From NCBI GenBank assembly GCA_020345705.1, contig CP070766.1, positions 849,341 to 877,374 of the forward strand: a stretch of 28,034 nt of DNA, in the 5' to 3' direction. This document shows positions 1-6,653 of the stretch, one piece after another. How positions within the stretch are numbered: position 1 is the stretch's first letter; the number at the start of each line of letters is the position of its first letter. Origin of the DNA: Candidatus Zixiibacteriota bacterium (GTDB lineage: Bacteria; Zixibacteria; MSB-5A5; GN15; PGXB01). Below the pieces are notes generated by a model that saw only the letters and a list, made by a program, of their open reading frames with translations, ran no database searches and was not told the origin of the DNA. Made by a program: the position numbers and the translations under genes.

Positions 1-1
1 G

Positions 2-547
2 GCAGAGCTGGGACAGAAAATGCTCCGCCCTCCCCTAATCGATGCAATTGTTGAACGGGTTCGCAGTCTCGTGGAAAGGTATATGGCCAGCAATAAAACC
101 GATCTAACTGCCCTTCAAGCAAAGCAGAGAAAAATCCATCGGCAGATTGACAACCTTTTGGATATGGCAGAGGGTGGAAAAGTCTCCCCTTCTCTTAGAG
201 AACGACTCGCCGAGAGAGAAAGTGAACTGCAAATAATCTCCAAACAAGTCTCCGAGGCTCAGCAATCACCCAAGAAGATTGCGGACGTCACGTCCGACTG
301 GATAAGAAGCAGGCTCCTGGATCTGAAATCTGCCATCGCAAGAAAGCAGGAGCTGATTCTGCTTCTGAGAAACGAACTCCAGAACCTCTTCCCCGATAAG
401 CTGGCAATAACACCCTGCAAGGTCGGGAATCGTGTGGGATTTCAACTCGTCGGAGAAGCCAAGCCCTTCGGCTTGATTCAATTCGGAAATCTGTCAAAAA
501 GTAAAATAGCGGTGCAGGGACTCGAACCCCGGACACGCGGATTATGA
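2..547 (+). CDS. Large serine recombinase, C-terminal part (partial at left edge)
   Basis: This is the C-terminal end of a site-specific recombinase. The reading frame is open to the left edge, so the gene starts outside the window; the ATG at 20 is internal. The visible part holds the long coiled coil typical of large serine recombinases: an alternating Leu/Glu/Lys stretch with a NLLDMAEGGKVSPSLRERL segment, then a second helix. The catalytic N-terminal domain and the recombinase/zinc-ribbon region are off-window. The last dozen residues (ending QGLEPRTRGL) are translated from the antisense strand of the tRNA-Met gene, and the stop codon lies in the tRNA anticodon region. This fits an integrase gene at the end of a mobile element inserted at the tRNA 3' end. 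A phage, an integrative element or a degraded remnant are all possible. Assignment to serine recombinases rests on the coiled-coil pattern only. Confidence 0.72.
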   Translation, partial: AELGQKMLRPPLIDAIVERVRSLVERYMASNKTDLTALQAKQRKIHRQIDNLLDMAEGGKVSPSLRERLAERESELQIISKQVSEAQQSPKKIADVTSDWIRSRLLDLKSAIARKQELILLLRNELQNLFPDKLAITPCKVGNRVGFQLVGEAKPFGLIQFGNLSKSKIAVQGLEPRTRGL

Positions 548-580
548 TTCCGCTGCTCTAACCACCTGAGCTACACCGCC
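507..580 (-). tRNA. tRNA-Met (anticodon CAT)
   Basis: Reading the minus strand from 580 to 507 gives a full cloverleaf. The acceptor stem GGCGGTG pairs with CACCGCT (one G-U pair), followed by discriminator A73. The D-arm starts GTAGCTCAG, the anticodon stem GCGGA/TCCGC encloses the loop ATCATAA (plus-strand 542-548), and the T-arm contains GGTTCGAGTCC. The anticodon CAT is at 544-546. The sequence closely resembles elongator tRNA-Met of other bacteria, although CAT tRNAs for initiator Met or lysidine-modified Ile cannot be excluded by anticodon alone. CCA is not encoded; TTTTAC follows A73. The 3' end abuts and overlaps the recombinase gene on the other strand. Confidence 0.95.
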
Positions 581-596
581 ATTATACAAGCACTCA

Positions 597-624
597 AATC
601 TAATATATCGACACCTGTTGTCAA
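597..624 (-). promoter_or_regulatory. Sigma70-type promoter of the tRNA-Met gene
   Basis: On the minus strand a perfect -35 TTGACA (619-624) is followed, after 16 bp, by TAGATT (597-602) as -10. The predicted start is near 590, about ten bases before the tRNA 5' end at 580, a sensible leader for RNase P processing. A TATAAT directly next to the tRNA (582-587) is too close to serve as its -10. Confidence 0.6.
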
Positions 625-655
625 GATGTTTAAACCGGCAATATCGCAGGGAAGT

Positions 656-1435
656 TCAATTCAGACAGCTCTTAATCGCATCCTCGATCGTACCGACATC
701 CACGCAGGTATTCTTGCACGGCCCCTCCGGCCGCCGGTTCGGAAAGCCGATCACCGGTATGTGCGTATTGACGTCGCGAAACCCGGACAGAAGGTCCCGC
801 TCGCAGGCAATGGCGATGATTATCTGTGGTCGGGCTTCCTTGATTTTGATTCGTGCCTCACTGCCTCCACCAACGGTGGCCATCTTGATTTGGTATTGAT
901 CGCGAAGCTCGCGCATCCTCTTGAAATCGTCGCGGGTTAGACAACGCGGAAGCAAAAGCAGGAGTCTCTCGGGTGTGGTGTGCAGCGCCCTGGATCCGAG
1001 AATGACATTGTGGATTTTAAGAAATGAATTCGTCAGCCGGTCCCTGGATATGCCGATAAACTTCCCCAGCGCCATCACGATGGAAAGCAGCTTGTTGACT
1101 AGATGGGGGATGATAATCAGATGCGTCATCGGCCGCCGTGAGAGCGCCGCCCAGACAAAAAGAAGCAGCCATAATATTAAAACAGCGCTGAAGGCAAGAA
1201 ACAGGATTGAGAACAGCCGAGGCACGAACTCGCCCATTGAGACCAGGCGGGGGTATATCAACCAGAGAAACAGCCCGGCCAGAATTATCAACACCAGTGT
1301 CGACAGCACGGCCAGGCCGAGGAAGATGCCGTATTTCGTCTCGGTTGACTCGGCGGCCTTACTGCCGTCCCAGTCGAGCCATTCGTCCCCGAGTTTGCGG
1401 TCGGGAGTATTCGCCCTGGCGTGTTCTTCATCCAT
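656..1435 (-). CDS. DUF116 family membrane protein
   Basis: The protein is about 259 residues. Two hydrophobic segments near residues 37-64 and 72-100 anchor it in the inner membrane. The C-terminal half carries the DUF116 signature: TPERLLLLLPRCL, then ACERDLLSG, then IPVIGFPNRRPEGPCKNT with VD following. The conserved cysteines (PRC, ACERD, GPCKNTC) suggest metal or iron-sulfur binding. The biochemical role of DUF116 is not established, and I infer nothing beyond a membrane-anchored Cys-rich domain. I prefer the ATG at 1435. A TTG six bases upstream (1441) is also in frame, and neither start has a clear Shine-Dalgarno. It is followed by the tRNA-Met gene on the same strand, which has its own promoter. 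Confidence 0.85.
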   Translation of the reverse strand: MDEEHARANTPDRKLGDEWLDWDGSKAAESTETKYGIFLGLAVLSTLVLIILAGLFLWLIYPRLVSMGEFVPRLFSILFLAFSAVLILWLLLFVWAALSRRPMTHLIIIPHLVNKLLSIVMALGKFIGISRDRLTNSFLKIHNVILGSRALHTTPERLLLLLPRCLTRDDFKRMRELRDQYQIKMATVGGGSEARIKIKEARPQIIIAIACERDLLSGFRDVNTHIPVIGFPNRRPEGPCKNTCVDVGTIEDAIKSCLN

Positions 1436-1570
1436 AACCAAAACTTAATCTTTATGAAACCGGACGTCAAGAATGCTTACGGTATAATTTTGCAGAATTT
1501 ACGGATGATCGGGAAGCAGCAATATATTATAATACAAAGAAGGCGGTGGGGGAATTGAGCGGTATAAAGG

Positions 1571-1603
1571 AAAAAGAGCCGCTGCCTCACTCAGCGGCTC
1601 TTT
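1571..1603 (-). terminator. Orphan rho-independent terminator
   Basis: A perfect 12-bp stem, AAAGAGCCGCTG (1573-1584) against CAGCGGCTCTTT (1592-1603), encloses a 7-base loop. On the minus strand it ends in TTTTTCC, a normal U-tract. The nearest annotated minus-strand gene ends at 2002 and already has its own terminator at 1958-1980, so this one ends a different, unannotated transcript. Confidence 0.8.
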
Positions 1604-1613
1604 CATCCCCACC

Positions 1614-1664
1614 TCAAATACCCTTCACCGCCATACTATTTATGTAAAGAGTAACTAACTTCAT
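1614..1664 (-). CDS. Possible 16-residue ORF ahead of the orphan terminator
   Basis: An ATG at 1664 opens a 16-codon frame, MKLVTLYINSMAVKGI, which stops ten bases before the terminator stem. There is no Shine-Dalgarno; the upstream bases read AATAAGATA. Its position between a candidate promoter region near 1677-1691 and the terminator could mean a peptide gene or a small RNA in which the ORF is accidental. I do not recognise the peptide. Confidence 0.2.
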   Translation of the reverse strand: MKLVTLYINSMAVKGI

Positions 1665-1957
1665 TATCTTATTGTATCAAGTGATGTGCCAAAAGCGAAC
1701 CTGCAGCGAATAAACAGGATAATATCATACATATCAAGAAGTTAGATGGCCCGAAAGCGAAATACGACAAAAATCTGTCGCGATAGTCGGCGCAGGAGTT
1801 GCGCTGCTGATTTCATTATCTTCTGCCCGCGGCAAAAGCTATATTGTTATTCAATGAGTTAGGAGAGGCATATTCTGCGCATCCGAAAATCGCAGAAAAC
1901 TTGATATGCGCCGTCACTGCGCCTGTGGTACTGCGGGTGATCTATGTTCCACCGAAA

Positions 1958-1980
1958 GGGCCCGCCGAAAAGGCAGGCCC
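1958..1980 (-). terminator. Terminator of the lipoprotein gene
   Basis: GGGCCCGCC (1958-1966) pairs with GGCAGGCCC (1972-1980), with one mismatch, around a GAAAA loop. On the minus strand the stem is followed by TTTCGG. It lies 22 bases after the stop of the lipoprotein gene. Confidence 0.65.
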
Positions 1981-2001
1981 TCATGCTCTAGCCGATACTC
2001 G

Positions 2002-2550
2002 CTATCTTCCGTAAGTCACCGTCACGATTACAGTTGCCGAATCGATATGAATGGCCGCCGGAATAAATGCCGGCGTGATCGAGTAAACGGTGAACTGACC
2101 CTTTTCAGCGAAAGACTTTACCGTCTTCAGATTTGTCACGAGTGTGAGCGACGTCGGCCAGTCTATGTATGCCGGGCCCGGGTCAACTATGAGGTCCCGC
2201 AAAACCCGGGTCGCATTAGTCTGAATCTCAGCGACAGTAACATATTCGGTATCGTTGTACGGGGCGATATAAAACTCTCCTGTCACTCTGGAGTCCGCCA
2301 GATTCTCCAGCCAGATCTCAAAACCGATGTTATCGATATCTTTAATCTTATCGCGATGTTTGCTCCAGACGTCTTCGCCCGTAAGATCGACCTGGAAATA
2401 ACTCACAAACGTTTTGACATTGATATCGCCCGGCCCGATCCGGATACTGATTACCGATGTAGCCGTAAGAAACGAAGCACACCCCGCCGCAATCAGTATT
2501 ACCAGAAGGGTGGATAAAAGACCGTAGGTTTTCATATTTCTCTTATACAT
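2002..2550 (-). CDS. Putative lipoprotein of unknown function
   Basis: The protein has 182 residues. A short basic N-terminus (MYKRNMK) is followed by a hydrophobic stretch ending in the lipobox LIAAGC, with the lipidated Cys at residue 24, so it should be exported and lipid-anchored. The mature part is rich in beta-type residues with no family I recognise. The start at 2550 is set by an excellent Shine-Dalgarno, AAGGAGGTG, about nine bases upstream. The in-frame Met6 lacks such a site. It begins 29 bases after the stop of the outer-membrane protein gene, so the two form one transcription unit. Roles in the envelope are inferred from the signal only. Confidence 0.8.
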   Translation of the reverse strand: MYKRNMKTYGLLSTLLVILIAAGCASFLTATSVISIRIGPGDINVKTFVSYFQVDLTGEDVWSKHRDKIKDIDNIGFEIWLENLADSRVTGEFYIAPYNDTEYVTVAEIQTNATRVLRDLIVDPGPAYIDWPTSLTLVTNLKTVKSFAEKGQFTVYSITPAFIPAAIHIDSATVIVTVTYGR

Positions 2551-2579
2551 TATCCACCACCTCCTTAATATCCGGGATA

Positions 2580-3101
2580 TTAGTTAAGGCCGCCAATGAT
2601 GGCCGCCGCTTTCTTGGTTGCGCCCCCTTCCGAACTGATTACATCGACTTTGCCTCTGAGATCAAGTCCGATCTTAGGATCCAGCCCGAAAGAGAATCCA
2701 ACGCCGGTTGAGAAACCGAACTTGGTGACATCCTCCGAGCCGAGCAGCCGGCTCATCGAATAAGCGCCGGCACCTATGATTCCGAACATACCAAACCCGA
2801 TCTGGCCGGGCCTGGCCCCGATCAAGACCTCCACACCGTATGAGGTAATCTTTGATCCCTCTCGAGTGCCAAATTCAAACTCAGCCTCACCGTATTTGGC
2901 AAAGCTTACATTGGGTTCAACGATTATACCCGGGAGAACACTAACCTGGCCCCTGAAACCGAACACCGCACCCGAGCCCTGATCTTCCTGCGCAATGGGT
3001 ATGACCGCACCGCCGAAAGCTCCGAAGCCAAAGTCAACGGCAAGGCCAGAGGACACAGCCGTCAGGGCGACCAGGAAAGTCATTAGAAAGGTTTTTCTCA
3101 T
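2580..3101 (-). CDS. Small outer-membrane beta-barrel-like protein
   Basis: This 173-residue protein starts with a clear signal peptide (MRKTFLMTFLVALTAVSSGLA) and continues with Gly- and aromatic-rich amphipathic strands such as VDFGFGAFGGAV, FGFRGQVSV and FGFSTGVGFSFGLD. That pattern is typical of small 8-stranded outer-membrane barrels. No catalytic motif is visible. The start at 3101 follows a GGAG about nine bases upstream. A TTGACT/TAACTT promoter lies ahead and the lipoprotein gene follows. The exact barrel family is not recognised. Confidence 0.75.
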   Translation of the reverse strand: MRKTFLMTFLVALTAVSSGLAVDFGFGAFGGAVIPIAQEDQGSGAVFGFRGQVSVLPGIIVEPNVSFAKYGEAEFEFGTREGSKITSYGVEVLIGARPGQIGFGMFGIIGAGAYSMSRLLGSEDVTKFGFSTGVGFSFGLDPKIGLDLRGKVDVISSEGGATKKAAAIIGGLN

Positions 3102-3146
3102 TATTCGCTCCGTTCATAGTGAGACTTTAATTGATTACTGGGTCTA

Positions 3147-3176
3147 AAGTTACAAAACCGGGTGATATGAAGTCAA
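3147..3176 (-). promoter_or_regulatory. Promoter of the OMP-lipoprotein unit
   Basis: On the minus strand TTGACT (3171-3176) is separated by 18 bp from TAACTT (3147-3152). Transcription would start near 3140, leaving a leader of about 40 bases before the ATG at 3101. The -10 match is weak. Confidence 0.45.
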
Positions 3177-3265
3177 GCAATTTTGGAACATGTATCGAGA
3201 TTTATCCCGGATGGCAGACACCCTTTTGAGATAGCGCCCAGCAGGCCGCCGGTTCCCAAAAGTCG

Positions 3266-3276
3266 GTTTAGTAAAC
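3266..3276. promoter_or_regulatory. Upstream operator copy, GTTTAGTAAAC
   Basis: This is a perfect 11-bp palindrome with a single central base. The same half-sites occur at 3426-3436, with centres exactly 160 bp apart. Both copies are followed by ACTTTTTATA-like sequence. I infer a binding site for the XRE-cupin regulator encoded next door. Confidence 0.5.
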
Positions 3277-3390
3277 TATAACTTTTTATATAATAAACTG
3301 TTACCGGGGCCATAGTAGATTAAGAGAGTCCCTTATGCAGAATAAGCAGAACTTTTTTTGAAAAAGCGAACTTTTTTCGTGAAATTCCTG

Positions 3391-3418
3391 TTGACACGAC
3401 CGCAAAAGCAAATAAAAT
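3391..3418 (+). promoter_or_regulatory. Sigma70 promoter of the polyamine operon
   Basis: A perfect TTGACA (3391-3396), a 16-bp spacer and TAAAAT (3413-3418). The predicted start falls at about 3425, inside the operator at 3425-3437. Confidence 0.75.
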
Positions 3419-3424
3419 GGTGCC

Positions 3425-3437
3425 AGTTTATTAAACT
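3425..3437. promoter_or_regulatory. Operator AGTTTATTAAACT at the polyamine operon start site
   Basis: This 13-bp perfect palindrome lies directly after the -10 box and covers the predicted start site, the usual place for a repressor site. It shares GTTTA-N-TAAAC with the copy at 3266-3276. The likely ligand is the product of the first gene of the operon (inference). Confidence 0.55.
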
Positions 3438-3460
3438 TTTTATAAGTATTTGCTAAACCC

Positions 3461-4003
3461 ATGAAACCAGAGATAGGCAAGAAAATAAAGGCGCTTCGAT
3501 TAGCTTCGGAACTGACGCAGTCGGAACTGGCAGCGCGGGCAAGGCTGACGAAAGGCTTTATATCCCAGCTCGAGCGCGATCAGACCTCGATCTCTTTGGA
3601 TTCCCTGCTAGATATTCTGGACGCCTTTGGCGTTACAATTTCAGAATTCTTCGGCGATATCGGCCAGATTCGGAAAGTCTTTTCTCCCAGGGACAGGATA
3701 TCCGTAACGGAAAAAGAGATCGATCAGTTTGAGATTCTTGTTCCCGGAAGCACCAACAATCTTATGGACCCGATAATGGTCCGTCTGGCACCCGGTGAAA
3801 AATTGGCCAAAGATGGTCCGCACGCGGGTGAGGAATTCGGCTACATTCTGTCCGGGACTCTGACACTCATGGTCGGAAAAATGAAATACAAGGTGTCTGC
3901 GCGTCACTGTTTCTACTTTGAGGCCGACGAATCGCATCAATTCGTCAACGGTGGTAAGGCAAAAGTTGCTTTTCTGTGGGTAACTTCGCCTCCCCAGATG
4001 TAA
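3461..4003 (+). CDS. XRE-family regulator with cupin domain, likely polyamine operon repressor
   Basis: The protein has 180 residues in two domains. Residues 5-62 form an XRE helix-turn-helix (IGKKIKALRLASELTQSELA, then TKGFISQLERDQTSISLDSLL). Residues about 105-178 form a small cupin (PGEKLAKDGPHAGEEFGYILSGTLTLMVG, then FYFEADESHQF). This architecture matches PuuR-type and related regulators that sense small metabolites. It is the first gene of a polyamine operon, 36 bases ahead of speD, and two palindromic operators precede it, so autoregulated control by a polyamine is the simplest reading. There is no Shine-Dalgarno ahead of the ATG; the leader ends in GCTAAACCC. The effector is inferred, not visible. 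Confidence 0.9.
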   Translation: MKPEIGKKIKALRLASELTQSELAARARLTKGFISQLERDQTSISLDSLLDILDAFGVTISEFFGDIGQIRKVFSPRDRISVTEKEIDQFEILVPGSTNNLMDPIMVRLAPGEKLAKDGPHAGEEFGYILSGTLTLMVGKMKYKVSARHCFYFEADESHQFVNGGKAKVAFLWVTSPPQM

Positions 4004-4039
4004 TTTTGAACCATCCTGATTCTAAAGGAGGATTGCAGG

Positions 4040-4453
4040 ATGAAAATACTTGGTCGCCATCTAATTGCTGAGCTTTCCGATTGCCCGAGCGAGGTTCTTA
4101 ATGATTCGGCAATCCTGGAAGAGGTAATGAAGGAAGCGGCCCGGATTTCCGGAGCCACCGTGGTGGATTCGACTTTTCATCGTTATAGTCCCCAGGGATT
4201 GTCCGGAATAGTCGTTATAGCTGAATCGCACATTTCAGTTCATACCTGGCCGGAATACGGCTATGCGGCGATTGACTGCTTCACGTGCGGCACATCCGTG
4301 GACCCGTGGAAGGCTCTGGAATATCTAAAGAGCGCCCTGAAAAGCAGATCCATGGCAGTAAGTGAGATTAAACGCGGTATCCCGTCCGAAATGGACGAAG
4401 TGATCGCCCACAAAACCTATATGAACGCAGAACCGGTCTCGTTTGACCGATAA
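4040..4453 (+). CDS. speD: S-adenosylmethionine decarboxylase proenzyme (SpeD, prokaryotic class 1B)
   Basis: This pyruvoyl-dependent enzyme makes decarboxylated AdoMet, the aminopropyl donor for spermidine. The 137-residue length fits the short bacterial/archaeal class. The motif AESHISVHTWPEYGYAAIDC contains the self-cleavage site between Glu62 and Ser63, with His68, and Cys83 follows in FTCG. These numbers coincide with the Ser63/His68/Cys83 set of the well-studied Thermotoga enzyme. Autocleavage would convert Ser63 into the pyruvoyl group. The start at 4040 is preceded by AAAGGAGG with an 8-base spacing. It lies between the regulator and the PLP-dependent decarboxylase of the same operon. 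Confidence 0.97.
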   Translation: MKILGRHLIAELSDCPSEVLNDSAILEEVMKEAARISGATVVDSTFHRYSPQGLSGIVVIAESHISVHTWPEYGYAAIDCFTCGTSVDPWKALEYLKSALKSRSMAVSEIKRGIPSEMDEVIAHKTYMNAEPVSFDR

Positions 4454-4477
4454 ACCTTTTAGCTCAAGGGTCTTGCC

Positions 4478-5641
4478 ATGCTTAAGGCCATTGACGTTAG
4501 AAAAGCGATGCAAAGGCCTCGCTTGAAAGGAGCGGGCTTTCAGAAGATAAGAGAAATGATAGCCGACAAAGGCGCGAGGACTCCATTTCTTGTCCTGCAT
4601 CGTTCCATGGTAAGAGAGAATCTGGCCAAATTGTCGCGGGCTTTGCCGGGGGTCGCAATTCACTATGCGGTTAAGTCCAATAACCATCGAGCAATACTCG
4701 AGGAGGTTACCGCCGCCGGGTATTCTTTCGACATAGCTTCCTATAACGAGCTGGTGCAGTCGGCGGAGGCCGGTGGCGATGTGGAAGGATTCATCCATTC
4801 ACACCCTATAAAGTCGCCGGATGAGATAGAAAACGCCGTCAATTCCGGAGTGTCCTTATTTGTCGTCGACAATCCGGACGAGATCGGGAAGTTTGCGGCG
4901 TATGCCGATAAAGTCCGTCTGCTTATTCGATTCAAGGTTAGAAACAGCAGCGCCGTCGTTAACCTGTCCTACAAATTCGGCTGTGAGCCAGCCAATGTGC
5001 TTTTGCTTGCCGATCGGATAAGGATACTCGGGATAAAGTACCACGGACTGACCTTCCACGTCGGCAGCCAGTGTACCGACAGCGAAGTGTATACTGATGC
5101 GATCGAAACAGCATCAAGATTGATCGACAAGCTGAAGGGCAAAGATTTCGACACAAGGCTGCTCGACATCGGGGGAGGCTTTCCGGTTGCCTACACCGAT
5201 AAAATTCCTTCAATATACGAATTCTGCCGGCCCATCAGAAGAGCGCTCAAGGAGAAGATTAATCCCGATATCGCCATAGCCTGCGAGCCGGGACGGTTCA
5301 TTTCGGCATCGGCGGTGACACTGGTGGCCTCGGTGATCGGCGCTTCGATAAGGTCGCGAAGGCCGTGGTATTTCCTGGACGACGGCCTGTACGGTTCGTT
5401 TTCCGGGCGTCTGTACGACCATTGCCTGTATCAGGTTTATACCAACCGCAATACCACCTGGAAGCGGTCGGTTCTCGCCGGCCCGACCTGCGACTCGTTC
5501 GACGTAATATACAACAATGTTCTTCTGCCGCCGCTCAAGATTGGGGACATCCTGCTTTTCCCGAGTATGGGGGCGTATTGTTCAGTCTCGGCCTCAACCT
5601 TTAACAGCTTAAGAAAGGCGGAGTATATTGTCATCGATTAA
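4478..5641 (+). CDS. Ornithine-decarboxylase-like PLP enzyme (fold type III)
   Basis: This 387-residue enzyme belongs to the alanine-racemase-fold decarboxylases. The PLP lysine is Lys66 in HYAVKSN. Further landmarks are HVGSQC (194-199), the phosphate-binding IGGGFP (231-236), EPGRF (270-274), DDGLYGSF (301-308), catalytic Cys338-Asp339 in GPTCDS, and MGAYC (364-368). Given its place between speD and speE, decarboxylation of ornithine to putrescine is the likely reaction. Lysine, dual ornithine/lysine or carboxynorspermidine activity cannot be excluded from sequence alone. Start: AAGGG about nine bases before the ATG at 4478, 24 bases after speD. Its last 14 bases overlap the TTG start of speE. 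Confidence 0.9.
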   Translation: MLKAIDVRKAMQRPRLKGAGFQKIREMIADKGARTPFLVLHRSMVRENLAKLSRALPGVAIHYAVKSNNHRAILEEVTAAGYSFDIASYNELVQSAEAGGDVEGFIHSHPIKSPDEIENAVNSGVSLFVVDNPDEIGKFAAYADKVRLLIRFKVRNSSAVVNLSYKFGCEPANVLLLADRIRILGIKYHGLTFHVGSQCTDSEVYTDAIETASRLIDKLKGKDFDTRLLDIGGGFPVAYTDKIPSIYEFCRPIRRALKEKINPDIAIACEPGRFISASAVTLVASVIGASIRSRRPWYFLDDGLYGSFSGRLYDHCLYQVYTNRNTTWKRSVLAGPTCDSFDVIYNNVLLPPLKIGDILLFPSMGAYCSVSASTFNSLRKAEYIVID

Positions 5642-6539
5642 GACCGGAAAGAAAGTGACGGACACGTATATCTATGAATCCTCTATGGAGGATTTGTGGA
5701 ATGTCTGGTTCACGGAACTGCACCTCGGGAACAGCGGAATAACCGTCAAAGTTAAGCGCCTGATCGAATCGACTCAGTCGAAATTTCAGCGGATTGACAT
5801 ACTCGATACCGAGGATTTCGGAAAGATGCTTGTCTTGTACGGTTCGATAATGGTAGCCGAGAATGATCTTTTCTCGTATAATGAAATGATTACCCATGTC
5901 CCGCTGTTCACCCATCCCAAACCGGATAAAGTGCTTATAATAGGCGGCGGCGACGGGGGCGCCATGACGAACGTCATGAAGCACCCCGAAGTCAAGAAAG
6001 CAACCCTGTGCGAAATCGACAGAAAAGTAGTCGAGGTCTGCCGACGCCATTTCCCGCAGTTCACCAGGGGATTCAAGGATAGACGCGCCCGTGTCCTGTT
6101 CCGCGACGGCAAGGAATTCATCAGCAAAAGAAAAGAGAAATTCGATATCGTCATTCTCGACCTGTCTGATCCGATCGGACCCGCCGCCGAGTTGTTTCAG
6201 AAGAAATTCCACCGGAAGGTATACAATCGTCTGAATCGAGGCGGTATCATGGTCGTGCAATCGGAGTCGCCTTATTACAACCGGGCCACGGTAAAGCACA
6301 TGTTCAAGAACCTCAGAGAAATCTTTCCTATCGTGAAAATGTACACGGCCTATGTTCCAATTTACCCGTCATGCTTCTGGTCATTCGCGTTCTGTTCCCG
6401 GAAATATCATCCCATCACGGATTTCGATATTGACCGATTCAAGCGAATGAAACTGAAAAACAACTATTACAATCTCGACATGCATATCGGTTCATTCGCC
6501 CTGCCGGAATTTGTAAAGAAATTAATCGGTGCAAAATAA
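5628..6539 (+). CDS. speE: Spermidine synthase
   Basis: This enzyme transfers the aminopropyl group from decarboxylated AdoMet to putrescine. The Rossmann-type AdoMet-binding motif is LIIGGGDGGA (103-112), the acidic residue that holds the substrate ribose lies in LCEID (127-131), and the catalytic DLSDPIGPA motif is at 178-186. The family more often has a Thr in place of the Ser. About 25 residues precede the usual family start (LWFTE-like, here VWFTE). Two starts are possible: TTG at 5628, preceded by GGCGGAG and overlapping the previous gene by 14 bases, or GTG at 5655, 13 bases after it. It is the last gene of the operon, and a bidirectional terminator follows at 6606. Confidence 0.95.
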   Translation: MSSIKTGKKVTDTYIYESSMEDLWNVWFTELHLGNSGITVKVKRLIESTQSKFQRIDILDTEDFGKMLVLYGSIMVAENDLFSYNEMITHVPLFTHPKPDKVLIIGGGDGGAMTNVMKHPEVKKATLCEIDRKVVEVCRRHFPQFTRGFKDRRARVLFRDGKEFISKRKEKFDIVILDLSDPIGPAAELFQKKFHRKVYNRLNRGGIMVVQSESPYYNRATVKHMFKNLREIFPIVKMYTAYVPIYPSCFWSFAFCSRKYHPITDFDIDRFKRMKLKNNYYNLDMHIGSFALPEFVKKLIGAK

Positions 6540-6605
6540 CGCAATTTGATTGACGCCGTCGGCGAGCCCAAAAGCTCGGCCATTCCGGATATATAAGTGA
6601 GAAAG

Positions 6606-6625
6606 GGGCGTCCTGTCGGACGCCC
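6606..6625. terminator. Bidirectional terminator between speE and the CsgG-OmpA gene
   Basis: A perfect 8-bp GC-rich stem, GGGCGTCC (6606-6613) and GGACGCCC (6618-6625), with a TGTC loop. It is followed by ATCTTATTT on the plus strand and by CTTTCTC on the minus strand. It sits between two convergent genes. Confidence 0.75.
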
Positions 6626-6653
6626 ATCTTATTTGCCGCCCGTTTGCGGATCG

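Larger units (their letters stand above)
1442..2001. other. 560-bp gap without a recognised gene
   Basis: No ORF over 60 codons with coding character lies here. The gap contains two minus-strand terminators (1571-1603 and 1958-1980) and a possible 16-codon minus-strand ORF (1614-1664). An 11-bp direct repeat, TTCATTATCTT, occurs at 1660-1670 and 1812-1822. On the minus strand each copy is the start context (AAGATAATGAA) of a tiny ORF. A plus-strand frame around 1767-1858 reads like a short hydrophobic stretch but has no start codon and is probably chance or a remnant. Confidence 0.5.
3102..3460. promoter_or_regulatory. Divergent regulatory region between OMP and polyamine operons
   Basis: This 359-bp AT-rich stretch holds no gene. 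It carries the minus-strand promoter of the OMP-lipoprotein unit (3147-3176), the plus-strand promoter of the polyamine operon (3391-3418), two GTTTA-N-TAAAC palindromes (3266-3276 and 3426-3436), a TATAAT at 3289-3294, and a direct repeat GAACTTTTTT at 3349-3358 and 3368-3377. Confidence 0.7.

Noticed and set aside
618..940. Plus-strand frames of 93 and 104 codons over the DUF116 gene
   Set aside because: They are antisense to the conserved Cys-rich DUF116 region and share no recognisable domain.
1677..1691. Sigma54-like element TGGCAC-N5-TTGA on the minus strand
   Set aside because: The -12 GC is GA, and the start site would coincide with the tiny ORF start. It is mentioned only as a possibility, not listed as a promoter.
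1745..1861. 38-codon plus-strand ORF beginning MARKRN
   Set aside because: No ribosome site, unlikely composition, and an overlapping frame looks equally good. Nothing supports translation.
1906..2517. 203-codon plus-strand frame over the lipoprotein gene
   Set aside because: The opposite strand has a lipobox, a perfect Shine-Dalgarno and a terminator; this frame is Arg/Cys-rich and low in coding character.
6563..6578. CGAGC/GCTCG hairpin after speE
   Set aside because: The stem is only 5 bp and no T-run follows. The stronger hairpin at 6606-6625 is the better terminator.
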